Of a DNA stretch of 64,000 bases, positions 25,791-37,966 are shown piece after piece. Position 1 is the first letter of the stretch. Each line of letters starts with the position of its first letter. The notes under the pieces are model-generated. The model ran no database searches and was not told where the DNA came from. It saw only the letters and a program-made list of their open reading frames with translations. This stretch comes from Odiellus spinosus (Eukaryota > Arthropoda > Arachnida > Opiliones > Phalangiidae): NCBI GenBank assembly GCA_963920705.1, contig OY987227.1:4575143-4639142 (forward strand), in the 5' to 3' direction. The position numbers were made by a program, and so were the translations under genes.

Positions 25791-26822
25791 GCCGAAATAG
25801 TATTTCACGCTTTTATATATGCGATAAACAAAATAAAAAAAACACCTACACATTTTAATAACTGAGGCTAAGCTAAAAAATTAAATCAATCAATTAAAAT
25901 AGATAAAAAACAAGACTACTTCCATATGCGTAGAAGTTGAACTGTATTAGTTTTCCAATCCACCCTGAGTTTGCAGCAAGCCTAAGCCTACAATACCTTT
26001 ATACCTATGTTTTTGGACTAAATGGTACATGGAAAATAGCTTAACGCGTGCTGCCAACTCGAGCTGGTATTGAACACACAAATTTCACAAAATTCTTAGA
26101 CAATTTCTTAAATATCTTATAAAATAACATTTAATTTTAATTTAATTTTCATCGAAATTATTAATTAGACTAAGTTAAGTAATTTAAGAAATTTTAATTA
26201 TAGTTTAAATGAACATTTCGTTTCAATTCACTGAAAGATACCACGCCATAAGGCTACAACGCGTTAGTGTAAAAAAAGTGGTATATAAGGCGATCGAAAA
26301 ACATTATTAGGTATCTGTAACTTAAAGCTGTGAAGAAAGGGGAACCCACCCCCTGTTCAATGTCTGGAGGTAGTTATTACACCAGGCGCTCAGTGTAGCT
26401 ACGAACGAAAATCTGACCCGTAGAGGGGGCGAGTTGATGGTTGATGTGGACCATATTAGTGAGGGACGCCTCGCTAATATGGCCCGCTGAGATCGGAAAC
26501 TGGAGGTTGGACCTTGGTGCGTTAGGATGGTCGGAGGTGATTATAACAGTGGGAGACGTCCCATTGTGTATAATCGCCTTCAACTGCCCAGCATCGAGGT
26601 TTGATGTGGATGGTGGAAGGCGGTAATATGCAATGGGAGACGTCCACGGTTGCATAAAATCGCACGACACCTGAAGCTTATCCATGTGGCAGCCTGATTA
26701 TAGGAATTCCCGTTGAACGGAATTGAACGATAAGATGGCATGTTTACGTCTTGAGTCCCAAGATTTTTGCTCTACGTGCTAGGTCACGTGATATCCGGTT
26801 ACACAGGATATCCGCTTACACC

Positions 26823-26880
26823 GGAAGTGACAGACACACAGACACACAGACACACAGACACACAGACACACAGACACGAC
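26823..26880. repeat. ACACACAG octamer microsatellite
   Basis: About six units here but only about two to three in the duplicate at 29535-29556, a length difference that arose after the duplication. Confidence 0.9.
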
Positions 26881-26890
26881 GAACGTAAAA

Positions 26891-26920
26891 CCTCCCCGTG
26901 AACTAGTTCACTCGGGGAGG
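26891..26920. other. Terminal hairpin of AAGTTGGG right half
   Basis: CCTCCCCGTGAAC and GTTCACTCGGGGAGG form a near-perfect 30-bp palindrome at the junction of the two duplicate segments. Confidence 0.75.
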
Positions 26921-26923
26921 TAA

Positions 26924-29603
26924 AAAGCATAGTTCTACTATACTTAATTGGGATAAACATTAATTTCATGTGGGGAAAAGTGTGAAACTAAAACTAGCAG
27001 TCATTGAGAGATCCAATCACGTGATTCTTTTCCCCACTCGGTCTACATTTCACTATAGGGTGAACCATATCATATATACCAATTAAAACACAAGAAAATT
27101 CAATGTCAATCCGGTTTAAGAATGTTAGTCAACTGTAAATTGTAATATAAATAACCTGGTTCGATCTGCGCATGCGTACACGCAACAATTTCGCGTGAAA
27201 TACATTTGGAAACGTGCGAGGCTTATAAAATATTAATTTTAAAACCCGTGCTAGTTATTAAAACCAATTCTTACGCCACTGTTCGAAAATTTGCCAGAAA
27301 ATTACAGTATTTCCCCATACATTAAACTGATTTTCCCAAGAATATCAGAATCGCTTTGATATTTTGCACGCGTAAAGTGGTTTCGGACTTGAAATATAGT
27401 GGGCTACACATACTCGCGTGCTGATGAACTCTATTTTACGCAAGTCACAAATACACATATGTTCCTTTGCTTAAATGACGTTATTATGCTTTAAAGGTGT
27501 GCAAAATTGAAGCTTAGCTTGTTTACACGCACTTATTTACTTTAGACATTCGGAGAAATTGAAAAAAAAAATTAGAACTCTAACGTTTTGGCCATTTAGA
27601 TCTACCAAACATACCAGCACGGGTTCTTCCTAAATCTATTTATATCTTTACGCTGATGACGTGAATGCACCAATTAATATCCTTAAGAGAGCGCATTAGA
27701 CGCGATAGATGCAAGGTTGTCGCCTAGACATTAATGGCGTTTTGCGCGAGAAATTGCAAATATTAATGAAGAATTTACTTCAAATCCAGCGTTTCTTGTG
27801 AATTATACCCTTGCGTATACGCGGCATTTTCGTGCGAAACAAATTCGCAAATATAGCAAACACGCGAGCAATTGAAAAAATGAAATTGAAACTTGTTCTT
27901 ATAACAAAGTCCCAATACATTGTTTCCAGCTTCGCTAGGAAGTAAGTTTATCCCGGTACATAAAGCTAATTCTCTCAATATTCAGCCGAAAAGAAAAAAA
28001 TAATACTAGAAGTCTGTTGCAGACTTCCAGTCCCTGTACTCGGCCGGTTATTCTATTAAATACAAGTTTGTGGCAGGTTATTCAACATGTAGACCTCAAT
28101 TATCATGTCTCCTATCCTACGTGGTAATAGTTGGTTTGTTATTCAATGGCGAATTATTAAAGATTGGGTTTAAAGCACATTCCAGTCACGGAACTCAAGT
28201 ACATGAAAATCAAAGTAGGTAATGGAGAAGTTTAAGTTAGATATACGGGTACATTCGCTCCAAAAGTCAAGTGCAAATCACCCATAAGACCTTACATTAT
28301 ATGAGGCTTTTACGCAGGCCTTAAGGTTATGTACAAGTACGAAGCCCAAACACACGTGTATTAGCTCTCCTCGACACCGAGGTAAAGGAGGTATCACTCC
28401 ACGGAGAGAAACGCCAGTCGAAGCAGCTAAGAGCCGCTGTCGAATTACCATCACACTAGTGAATTGGTACGGCGAGCGAAAAGGTAACCAGCTCTTCGAT
28501 CCCAGCTTTTTCTCTGACGGCCGAAATAGTATTTCACGCTTTTATATATGCGATAAACAAAATAAAAAAAAACACCTACACATTTTAATAACTAAGCTAA
28601 AAAATTAAATCAATCAATTAAAATAGATAAAAAACAAGACTACTTCCATATGCGTAGAAGTTGAAATGTATTAGTTTTCCAATCCACCCTGAGTTTGCAG
28701 CAAGCCTAAGCCTACAATACCTTTATACCTATGTTTTTGGACTAAATGGTACATGGAAAATAGCTTAACGCGTGCTGCCAACTCGAGCTGGTATTGAACA
28801 CACAAATTTCACAAAATTCTTAGACAATTTCTTAAATATCTTCTAAAATAACATTTAATTTTAATTTAATTTTCTGCGAAATTATTAATTAGACTAAGTT
28901 AAGTAATTTAAGAAATTTTAATTATAGTTTAAATGAACATTTCGTTTCAATTCACTGAAAGATACCACGCCATAAGGCTACAACGCGTTAGTGTAAAAAA
29001 AGTGGTATATAAGGCGATCGAAAAACATTATTAGGTATCTGTAACTTAAAGCTGTGAAGAAAGGGGAACCCACCCCCTGTTCAATGTCTGGAGGTAGTTA
29101 TTACACCAGGCGCTCAGTGTAGCTACGAACGCAAATCTGACCCGTAGAGGGGGCGAGTTGATGGTTGATGTGGACCATATTAGTGAGGGACGCCTCGCTA
29201 ATATGGCCCGCTGAGATCGGAAACTAGGTTAGGATGGTCGGAGGTGATTATAACAGTGGGAGACGTCCCATTGTGTATAATCGCCTTCAACTGCCCAGCA
29301 TTGAGGTTTGATGTGGATGGTGGAAGGCGATAATATGCAATGGGAGACGTCCACGGTTGCATAAAATCGCACGACACCTGAAGCTTATCCATGTGGCAGC
29401 CTGATTATAGGAATTCCCGTTGAACGGAATTGAACGATAAGATGGCATGTTTACGTCTTGAGTCCCAAGATTTTTGCTCTACGTGCTAGGTCACGTGATA
29501 TCCGGTTACACAGGATATCCGCTTACACCGGAAGTGACAGACACACAGACACACAGATACGACGAACGTAAAACCTCCCCGTGAACAAGTTCACTCGGGG
29601 AGG
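26924..29603. repeat. Tandem segmental duplication, copy 2
   Basis: Follows copy 1 directly and ends in the same hairpin (29574-29603). Differences are few: single bases and small deletions such as near 27890 and 29225. It lacks the U insertion. Confidence 0.9.
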
Positions 29604-30090
29604 TAAAAATGCTTGTTTACCATTATGAAGCAATTAATAAAGCTCGGCTAAGCTTAAGATTTCACCCTTTTGTAGATAATTCTGGCACCTTTCTCTCTAT
29701 TAACTCGAATTCAATGGATATTCCTTATCACTCTAATGTTTAAGAAATAAAATTTTTGTTTATCATTTTGAAGTAATTAATAAAGCTCAGCTTAGCTTAT
29801 GTTTTCACCCTTTTGTAACACATTCAGGCACCTTACTTTCTATTACTTCATATACTTTTTCAATATTTCATTATTGAAATCTGGGTTTAACTAGAGATAC
29901 TCTTGTACCCGAACGAAGTCTTATCAAATTTTTTCATAAGTACCTTTGTCTGTATTAATTCGAATTCAGTGGACGGTGGGAAGAGGGAAACGACGACGAC
30001 GATTTCAGTTATCATAAAGCGCCGCGGGTCCATTGGAAAAGACATTACGGTTTCTGGTGAAATTCGAGTTTAGATAAGGGGATACACACT
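29604..30090. repeat. Mosaic of short repeats
   Basis: Two versions of an AATAAAGCTCGGCT segment (29636 and 29778) related to 18710, followed by the inverse of 17870-18160. No gene. Confidence 0.6.
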
Positions 30091-30433
30091 ATTGTGTTTA
30101 TCCTAATTCGGAGAACCCGGTAGGGTTCTTACGTTATGGGCTGATCATCATATGTAATGCAATTTCAATTTCCTAAAAAATTCAGTCTCTAGCCAATCAA
30201 AACGCTCCACTTTCCCATAGAAATAACATTAAAATCGACTGTTCCGGGACATAACTTATCGAAATAATCATTTGTTACAGTTGAAACTAATTTTAAATGA
30301 AAGATTAAAGTTCGAACGTGTGCCTTTTCTAAGTTTCGTTTAAAAATATTAAGTCTAAGTATCTTAAAATTAATTTTGAAGTTGACTCCTTTTTGGCACT
30401 TAGCTAGTTTCGCTCATGGCCAAATTCGTAATG

Positions 30434-30950
30434 TAATTCTATGGGATTTGGTTTTTTGAAAGTGGCTTACCTTTCAGATTTATTTTCTAATACTTTCAGA
30501 TATTTTTCAGACTTGGACTTTCCGTGTGGTATGAATTAAGATTCGAGCTTTATTTTAAGACTAGTTTCATAATTTTACACCAATTAGTTGGCCCACAATC
30601 TATTTATGAAAACGGAGGAAAAAGTAAGGCGGAGAAATTGAGTCGGCAAAAACCTAAGCCTTATTTGACAAATTAGGCTTAGGTTTTCTGTAGCTTTTTA
30701 AAATCACGATTCACGCGCAGGAGGAGGAGCGCGCTTGATTTAGAGGCTATGGGTATTGAACGCTAATGACTTAATTTCTCCTCCTTCATATTTTTGCCGT
30801 TTTTATAAATAGATTGTGGCAAAACTAATCGGTGTAAAATTATGAAATTAGTCTTAAAATAAAGCCCGAAAACTATCTGGAAGCATTAGAAAGTACATCT
30901 GAAAGGTAAGTCTCTTACAAAAAATTTAAATCCCATAGAATAACATTAAT
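30434..30950. repeat. ~500-bp imperfect palindrome
   Basis: Arms share, in inverse orientation, TAAGCCACTTTC/GAAAGTGGCTTA, CTGAAAGGTAAG, AATTTTACACCAATTAG and TCTATTTATGAAAACGG. The centre is a tight hairpin of AAAACCTAAGCC... at 30649-30687. The second copy is at about 51870-52385 with its centre at 52084-52122. Confidence 0.8.
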
Positions 30951-31009
30951 TTTCAATTTCTCCGCCTTAAAAGTACTCTTCTTTTAAAAATGAGTGAAAT
31001 TCCGAACGG

Positions 31010-34000
31010 CAATAAGGAAGGTATTAGCATCAAAAATAATGAAAAAATTTATTTAAATTTAGTTTAAAGGGTAATGGAAAAATATAAAGATTTCACTGCG
31101 GCTGTCGGAGGTATTAACATCAAAATTGATGAAAAAATTAATTTAAATTTGGTTTAAAGGGCAATGGGGAAAATGTAAAGATTTCATTGCGGCTGTCGGA
31201 GGTATTAACATCAAAATTGATGAAAAAATTAATTTAAATTTGGTTTAAAGGGCAATGGGGAAAATATAAAGATTTCATTGCGGCTGTCGGAGGTATTAAC
31301 ATCAAAATTGATGAAAAAATTAATTTAAATTTGGTTTAAAGGGCAATGAGGAAAATGTAGAGATCTGACTGAATCAAGTGAGGCTGCCCCAGCTATTAAC
31401 ATCAAAAATTATGAAAAAATTAATTTTAATTGGGTTTAAAGGGCAATGGGAAAAATGTAGAAATTTGACTGAATCAAGTGCGGCTGCCGCAGCTATTAAC
31501 ATCAAAAATTATGAAGAAATTAATTTTAATTGGGTTTGAAGGACAATGTAAAAAATGTAGAGATCTGACTGAATCAAGTGAAGCTGCCCCAAAATTGCGG
31601 CTGTCGGAGGTATTAACATCAAAATTGATGAAAAAATTAATTTAAATTTGGTTTAAAGGGCAATGAGGAAAATGTAGAGATCTGACTGAATCAAGTGAGG
31701 CTGCCCCAGCTATTAACATCAAAAATTATGAAAAAATTAATTTTGATTCGGTTTGAAGGGCAATGGTAAAAATGTAGAAATTTGACTAAATCAAGTGCGG
31801 CTGCCGCAGCTATTAACATCAAAAATTATGAAAAAATTAATTTTAATTGGGTTTGAAGGACAATGTAAAAAATGTAGAGATCTGACTGAATCAAGTGAAG
31901 CTGCCCCAGCTATTAACATCAAAAATTATGAAAAAATTAATTTTAATTCGGTTTGAAGGGCAATGGTAAAAATGTAGAAATTTGACTAAATCAAGTGCGG
32001 CTGCCGCAGCTATTAACCTCAAAAATTATGAAAAAATTAATTTTAATTGGGTTTAAAGGGCAATGGTAAAAATGTAGAGATCTGACTGAATCAAGTGCGG
32101 CTGCCGCAGCTATTAACATCAAAAATTATGAAAAAATTCATTTTAATTGGGTTTAAAGGGCAATGGTAAAAATGTGGAGATCTGATTGAATCAAGTGAGG
32201 CTGCCCCAGCTATTAACATCAAAAATTATGAAAAAAATAATATTAATTGGGTTTAAAGGGCAATGGTAAAAATGTAGAAATTTGACTAAATCAAGTGCGG
32301 CTGCCGCAGCTATTAATATCAAAAATTATGAAAAAATTAATTTTAATTGGGTTTAAAGGGCAATGGTAAAAATGTAGAAATTTGACTAAATCAAGTGCGG
32401 CTGCCGCAGCTATTAATATCAAAAATTATGAAAAAATTAATTTTAATTGGGTTTAAAGGGCAATGGTAAAAATGTAGGGATCTGACTGAATCAAGTGCGG
32501 CTGCCGCAGCTATTAACATCAAAAATTATGAAAAAATTCATTTTAATTGGGTTTAAAGGGCAATGGTAAAAATGTAGAAATTTGACTAAATCAAGTGCGG
32601 CTGCCGCAGCTATTAATATCAAAAATTATGAAAAAATTAATTTTAATTGGGTTTCAAGGGCAATGGTAAAAATGTAGAGATCTGGCTGAATCAAGTGCGG
32701 CTGCCGCAGCTATTAACATCAAAATTTATGAAAAAATTAATTTAAATATGGTTTAAAGGGCAATGAGGAAAATGTAGAGATCTGACTGAATCAAGTGAGG
32801 CTGCCCCAGCTATTAACATCAAAAATTATGAAAAAAATAATTTTAATTGGGTTTAAAGGGCAATGGGAAAAATGTAGAAATTTGACTGAATCAAGTGCGG
32901 CTGCCGCAGCTATTAACATCAAAAATTATGAAAAAATTAATTTTAATTGGGTTTGAAGGACAATGTAAAAAATGTAGAGATCTGACTGAATCAAGTGAAG
33001 CTGCCCCAGCTATTAACATCAAAAATTATGAAAAAATTAATTTTAATTCGGTTTGAAGGGCAATGGTAAAAGTGTAGAAATTTGACTAAATCAAGTGCGG
33101 CTGCCGCAGCTATTAACATCAAAAATTATGAAAAAATTAATTTTAATTGGGTTTAAAGGGCAATGGGAAAAATGTAGAAATTTGACTGAATCAAGTGCGG
33201 CTGCCGCAGCTATTAACATCAAAAATTATGAAAAAATTAATCTTAATTGGGTTTGAAGAGCAATGTAAAAAATGTAGAGATCTGACTGAATCAAGTGAAG
33301 CTGCCCCAGCTATTAACATCAAAAATTATGAAAAAATTAATTTTAATTCGGTTTGAAGGGCAATGGTAAAAATGTAGAAATTTGACTAAATCAAGTGCGG
33401 CTGCCGCAGCTATTAACATCAAAAATTATGAAAAAATTAATTTTAATTGGGTTTAAAGGGCAATGGGAAAATTGTAGAAATTTGACTGAATCAAGTGCGG
33501 CTGCCGCAGCTATTAACATCAAAAATTATGAAAAAATTAATTTTAATTGGGTTTGAAGGACAATGTAAAAAATGTAGAGATCTGACTGAATCAAGTGAAG
33601 CTGCCCCAGCTATTAACATCAAAAATTATGAAAAAATTAATTTTAATTCGGTTTGAAGGGCAATGGTAAAAATGTAGAAATTTGACTAAATCAAGTGCGG
33701 CTGCTGCAGCTATTAACCTCAAAAATTATGAAAAAATTAATTTTAATTGGGTTTAAAGGGCAATGGTAAAAATGTAGAGATTTGACTGAATTAAGTGAGG
33801 CTGCCCCAGCTATTAACATCAAAAATTATGAAAAAAATAATTTTAATTGGGTTTAAAGGGCAATGGTAAAAATGTAGAAATTTGACTAAATCAAGTGCGG
33901 CTGCCGCAGCTATTAATATCAAAAATTATGAAAAAATTAATTTTAATTGGGTTTAAAGGGCAATGGTAAAAATGTAGGGATCTGACTGAATCAAGTGCGG

Positions 34001-34430
34001 CTGCCGCAGCTATTAACATCAAAAATTATGAAAAAATTCATTTTAATTGGGTTTAAAGGGCAATGGTAAAAATGTAGAAATTTGACTAAATCAAGTGCGG
34101 CTGCCGCAGCTATTAATATCAAAAATTATGAAAAAATTAATTTTAATTGGGTTTCAAGGGCAATGGTAAAAATGTAGAGATCTGACTGAATCAAGTGCGG
34201 CTGCCGCAGCTATTAACATCAAAAATTATGAAAAAATTCATTTTAATTGGGTTTAAAGGGCAATGGTAAAAATGTGGAGATCTGATTGAATCAAGTGAGG
34301 CTGCCCCAGCTATTAACATAAAAAATTATGAAAATATTTTGTTTAATTGGGTTTAAAGGGCAATGGAAAAATGAAGAAATTTTACTGAATCAAGTGCGGC
34401 TGCCGCAGCTATTAACATCAAAAATTATGA
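31010..34430. repeat. 91/100-bp satellite array with higher-order structure
   Basis: The first few units are about 91 bp (GCGGCTGTCGGAGG type), then about 30 units of 100 bp (GCGGCTGCCGCAGC or AGGCTGCCCCAGC type). Variant patterns show a 3-unit, 300-bp higher-order repeat from 33001 and a 15-unit shift (32401-32700 matches 33901-34200). Confidence 0.95.
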
Positions 34431-35016
34431 AAAATCGCCTGTTATGTTTTTTCTTAAATATTTGCGAGTGAATAAAATCAGTTGTTTTGAAATTAGACTC
34501 TAAATCCTGTCAGATAGCGATTATAATTAAATTTTACGTTTTAAAAGAAAATTTAACATATCTGTCACTTCAGCCATCTGAAATCATAACAGATCTTTCT
34601 GGGTCTTTGTTCACAAAGACATTTTTGATATAATATCTTTCGCTTCAGCCTTCCGAAATCATAACGTGTCCTTCTGGGTCTTTGTTCGCAAAGACATTTT
34701 TGATATAATTATAGATAGAGGGAATCCAATCTAGTCACCCAGTGTCTTCTTAGCTGCGCTTTGCCCTTATCAACATTTTATTACGATTGTTCAACCTTCT
34801 TTTGCAACACGTACGAAGCCACAAACCCATCTATATTTTATCAATGCCTTGGTTAAGATATATTATAGATAGAGGGAATCCAATCTAGTCACCCAGTGTC
34901 TTTTTAGCTGCGCTTTAGCCTTATCAACATTTTATTACGATTGTTCAACGTTCTTTTGCAGCACGTATGAAGCCACAAACCCATCTATCTCTTATCATTG
35001 CCTTGGTTAAGATATA

Positions 35017-36316
35017 CAGGGTGGAAACCTTCGCCGGCGTCCAGTCGAGATACTTCCCCTTACGCATTGTTGTTATTCAGGGAAATGTTAAGGGATTTAC
35101 AGGCGCTATTGGGATCAGTTCACTTCAGTTCCACTTAATAATCAAAGGTTTCAGTTTTAATGTAGAGAAATGAAATGCATAAGTGAAATCAATGACGGAT
35201 TTAATTTAATTTAATTAGGAAAGAAAAGATGTCACTTGCGGAAACCAAATAGCCCAAATTGAAGTTAATCAAACATTTACAAATTTAAACATTAAACTCT
35301 TCAAATTTAATAACAAAGCATTACATTAAATGTTCAAAATGTCTTCCGTCGACATTGACACATTGCCGACAACGGAATTGCCAGTTTTCTCTTTCGAGAG
35401 TTAACATCTCGGGAGAAACGAGAGCAGTTTTACCGGGACGGTACAGTTAACCGCCACAACATGCACTACAGGTCGAGGGAAAATCCCCATTGGCTAAGGG
35501 CGAATCATCACCAAGAAAACTGGAGGATAAACGTTTGGTGTGGATTGTTAGGTGATCGGGTAATTGGACCTGTTTTTCTCGAAGAACATCTAAACGGAGA
35601 TCGTTACGTTGATCTTTTAAACACCGTAGTGTCCGATGCCCTAGACCATCTTCCCTTAGCAGAACGAAGACGAGTCTGGTACCAGCACGATGGTGCACCA
35701 CCGCATTTTGCACGTGTTTCTCGGGATTGGCTAGACGCGGAATTCGGTCCCCAATGGATAGGCCGTGGTGGTCCAGTCGCTTGGCCACCTCGTTCGCCAG
35801 ATTTAACGCCGGTGGATTTTTTCTTTTGGGGGTATGTACAAAGCCTTGTGTACGCCACTGAGCCACCAACACTTGATAGCCTTCGAGACCGAATTCAGCA
35901 AGCGGCTGCTCTCTTTTCTCCCGAGATGTTAACTCTCGAAAGAGAAAACTGGCAATTCCGTTGTCGGCAATGTGTCAATGTCGACGGAAGACATTTTGAA
36001 CATTTAATGTAATGCTTTGTTATTAAATTTGAAGAGTTTAATGTTTAAATTTGGAAATGTTTGATTAACTTCAATTTGGGCTATTTGGTTTCCGCAAGTG
36101 ACATCTTTTCTTTCCTAATTAAATTAAATTAAATCCGTCATTGATTTCACTTATGCATTTCATTTCTCTACATTAAAACTGAAACCTTTGATTAATAAGT
36201 GGAACTGAAGTGAACTGATCCCAATAGCGCCTGTAAATCCCTTAACATTTCACTGAATAACAACAATGCGTAAGGGGAAGTATCTCGACTGGACGCCGGC
36301 GAAGGTTTCCACCCTG
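35017..36316. mobile_element. Foldback Tc1/mariner-superfamily element, 1300 bp
   Basis: Ends in CAGGGTGGAAACC and its inverse, flanked by TA on each side (35015-35016, 36317-36318). The inverted arms are 411 bp each (35017-35427 and 35906-36316) and near-identical. The left arm is an inverted copy of the right end, including the last ~100 bp of the transposase gene. The element looks derived by replacement of its own 5' half. The uninterrupted array unit junction at 34855-34870 gives the empty site. Confidence 0.9.
35428..36012 (+). pseudogene. Tc1/mariner-superfamily transposase, 5' truncated
   Basis: The C-terminal ~194 residues of a transposase read open to the TAA at 36010. Recognisable blocks are FYRDGTVNRHN, NPHW, VWCGLLGD, QHDGAPPH and WPPRSPDLTPVDFFFWGYV. 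The aspartate of QHD and that of TPVD are separated by 41 residues, which fits the rosa-type (DD41D) group; that family name is inference. The N-terminal DNA-binding region is missing, and the junction at 35427/35428 falls at about where the first catalytic aspartate would be, so the protein cannot be active. An ATG at 35461 leaves a 183-aa frame. The opposite-strand ORFs are shadows. Confidence 0.88.
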
Positions 36317-36699
36317 TATTATAGATAGATGGAATCCAATCTAGTCGCCCAGTCCCTTCTTAGCTGCGCTTTAGCCTTATCAACATTGTATTACGATTGT
36401 TCAACCTTCTTTTGCAGCACGTACGAAGCCACAAACCCATCTATCTCTCATCATTGGCTTTTTTATTACATATTATTGATATAGTGGGAATCCAATCTAG
36501 TCTCCCAACGCAAGCTTAATTGTTTGAGCGAAGTCGAATATTCAACATGAAAATATATTTGCCACGGTCTTCATTTCTCATGGCTTGTTTCTTTCTCCAT
36601 TAACTCTTGTTCTAAAGGCGTTGTTTTAATAAATTCAATAACTAACTTTTATCGATAAAATTTAAGTTTTTTTTTTTTTCTTATTCGGTTGGCTTATGA

Positions 36700-36892
36700 A
36701 ATTGTTCATAACAATTTGGGAAAGCCATAATCCAAGTTTCACAGTTTACGTTATTTGAAGGCTACTTTGTGAGGCCATAACTCTGAAACGGTGGGATTTT
36801 GGCACATGGTTTAATAGGCTTTTTCACTCTTAGTAACCCACAGCACCCTAATTTTTTACAGACTTTTCAAAATCACCCTGTATGAGAAAATA
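36700..36892 (-). mobile_element. End fragment of a second CAGGGTG element
   Basis: On the minus strand the sequence starts at a TA with CAGGGTGATTTTGAAAAGTC, the terminal style of many mariner-type elements, and continues with GCCTCACAAAGTAGCC. No opposite end or coding region was found. 36893-37674 shows no gene; a short match to 16738-16800 is near 37490. Confidence 0.45.
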
Positions 36893-37674
36893 ACATGGTG
36901 TTCCGCTTTCGTCATTTTCGCGTTCCACTGATCACAGATAAACACAAACTCGAGGCTATCGGCCTAAGAAAAAGTGAGCTTTATAGCTAAATTTGGCATT
37001 CAAACGGTGCGGCATTCAAACAACCTTCGTTTTCAGTTCTTTCACGAATTACGTGTAACTTTCATCCTGTACGATGATGTCAGCACCTGCCATCGTTGGG
37101 ATTAGGTTAACGCGTTAAAGGGAGAATGCGACCAGTAGTAAATAATTAAAAGAAATGCAGCCAGAGAAATATGGAAACGTTGGAAAATATACTTAAAATT
37201 AAAATGCTTATTGGAAGAGATAATGCAGAAACCGACAAATATGACCGTATATGAAGATTCTTAAAGAGAGAATGAAATACATCGTGGAGTTGGGCAAAAA
37301 AAAAAGATCGATCCAGACATGACCAAAAATAGGGTGATGAATGAAACAGGGTGTGGTTTCTGTGAACTTATCCATCAATTTACCGTTGATTAAGCAGATT
37401 TGTTTGGTAATTCTATGGTGGCACATTGAAATGCGAAGTAAAATCAACGTCACACTATAGGTGGAGACAGTTTCGCCATTTTTTCAATTAGATCAGTTGG
37501 ACAAGCTGCCCGAAATGAGTCAAGAGTCGCGTGTCTGTTTTAATTTGAAAAATATCATTAGCTCTCTTATTGTTGACCATTACCTTATTTAGTTACTCGG
37601 AATACTTCATTTAGAGGCTACCGTTCATTAGAGGATAAAATGTTTCCGACGTAAAATTCGACTATAAGTGAGAT

Positions 37675-37966
37675 CAGAACCCGATGAAACCCTCCTTCGA
37701 AGTTTATTAATCTAATGTTCCATGTAGCGCACCTCTTTGAGCGGAGAAACTTTCCTCTCTACGGAAAACTGGAAATTCTCTCTTTCTCATTCCCGAGGGA
37801 GGGGCTTCAAAACAAGTAGGATGCACGTGATTTATTACCAGACAATCCTGTATGTAAGAAGGTTCCCTAGCTCTAGCGTTCCCATGCGTACGATACAAGC
37901 GAAATTTGCGTGATTATTTGAGTATAAACATAACCTATCCAACTGCCTCAGGTTTTACCTTTTTGG
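37675..37966. mobile_element. CAGAAG element, truncated copy
   Basis: Starts CAGAACCCGATGAAACCC and follows the family (39670, 45230, 62406) to the CCGCCTCAGGTTTT-like region, where a GC-rich sequence replaces the rest. Confidence 0.7.

Larger units (their letters stand above)
23071..26923. repeat. Tandem segmental duplication, copy 1 with insertion
   Basis: Near-identical to 26924-29603 apart from an inserted U repeat. Contains a ~1.1-kb block to ~24225, the insertion, a structured block at 25640-25790, and a right half of the AAGTTGGG family from 25950 to the hairpin at 26891-26920. No gene seen; the open frames are not protein-like. Confidence 0.9.
30090..34706. repeat. Satellite-bearing unit, copy 1
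   Basis: Begins near GAACCCGGTAGGGTTCT and shares its order with 51530-54470: ~340 bp lead, a palindrome (30434-30950), then tandem repeats (31010-34430), then a tail with TCTGGGTCTTTGTTC(A/G)C present twice. The same order at two loci suggests it moves or duplicates as a unit. No transposase is visible. Confidence 0.7.
34708..36475. repeat. 154-bp tandem array interrupted by a transposon
   Basis: Units start ATTATAGATAGAGGGAATCC at 34708 and 34862; the next starts at 36318 after a transposon insertion, and a shorter fourth starts near 36475. Units contain AGCTGCGCTTT and TTACGATTGTTCAAC. Confidence 0.9.

Noticed and set aside
23928..27978. 70-codon frame at 23928-24140 and its counterpart at 27775-27978
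   Set aside because: The pair comes from the segmental duplication, and a small deletion in copy 2 shifts the frame, so it is not maintained as protein.
35447..35872. Minus-strand frames opposite the transposase remnant
   Set aside because: Shadows of the plus-strand coding sequence, which has the recognisable transposase motifs.
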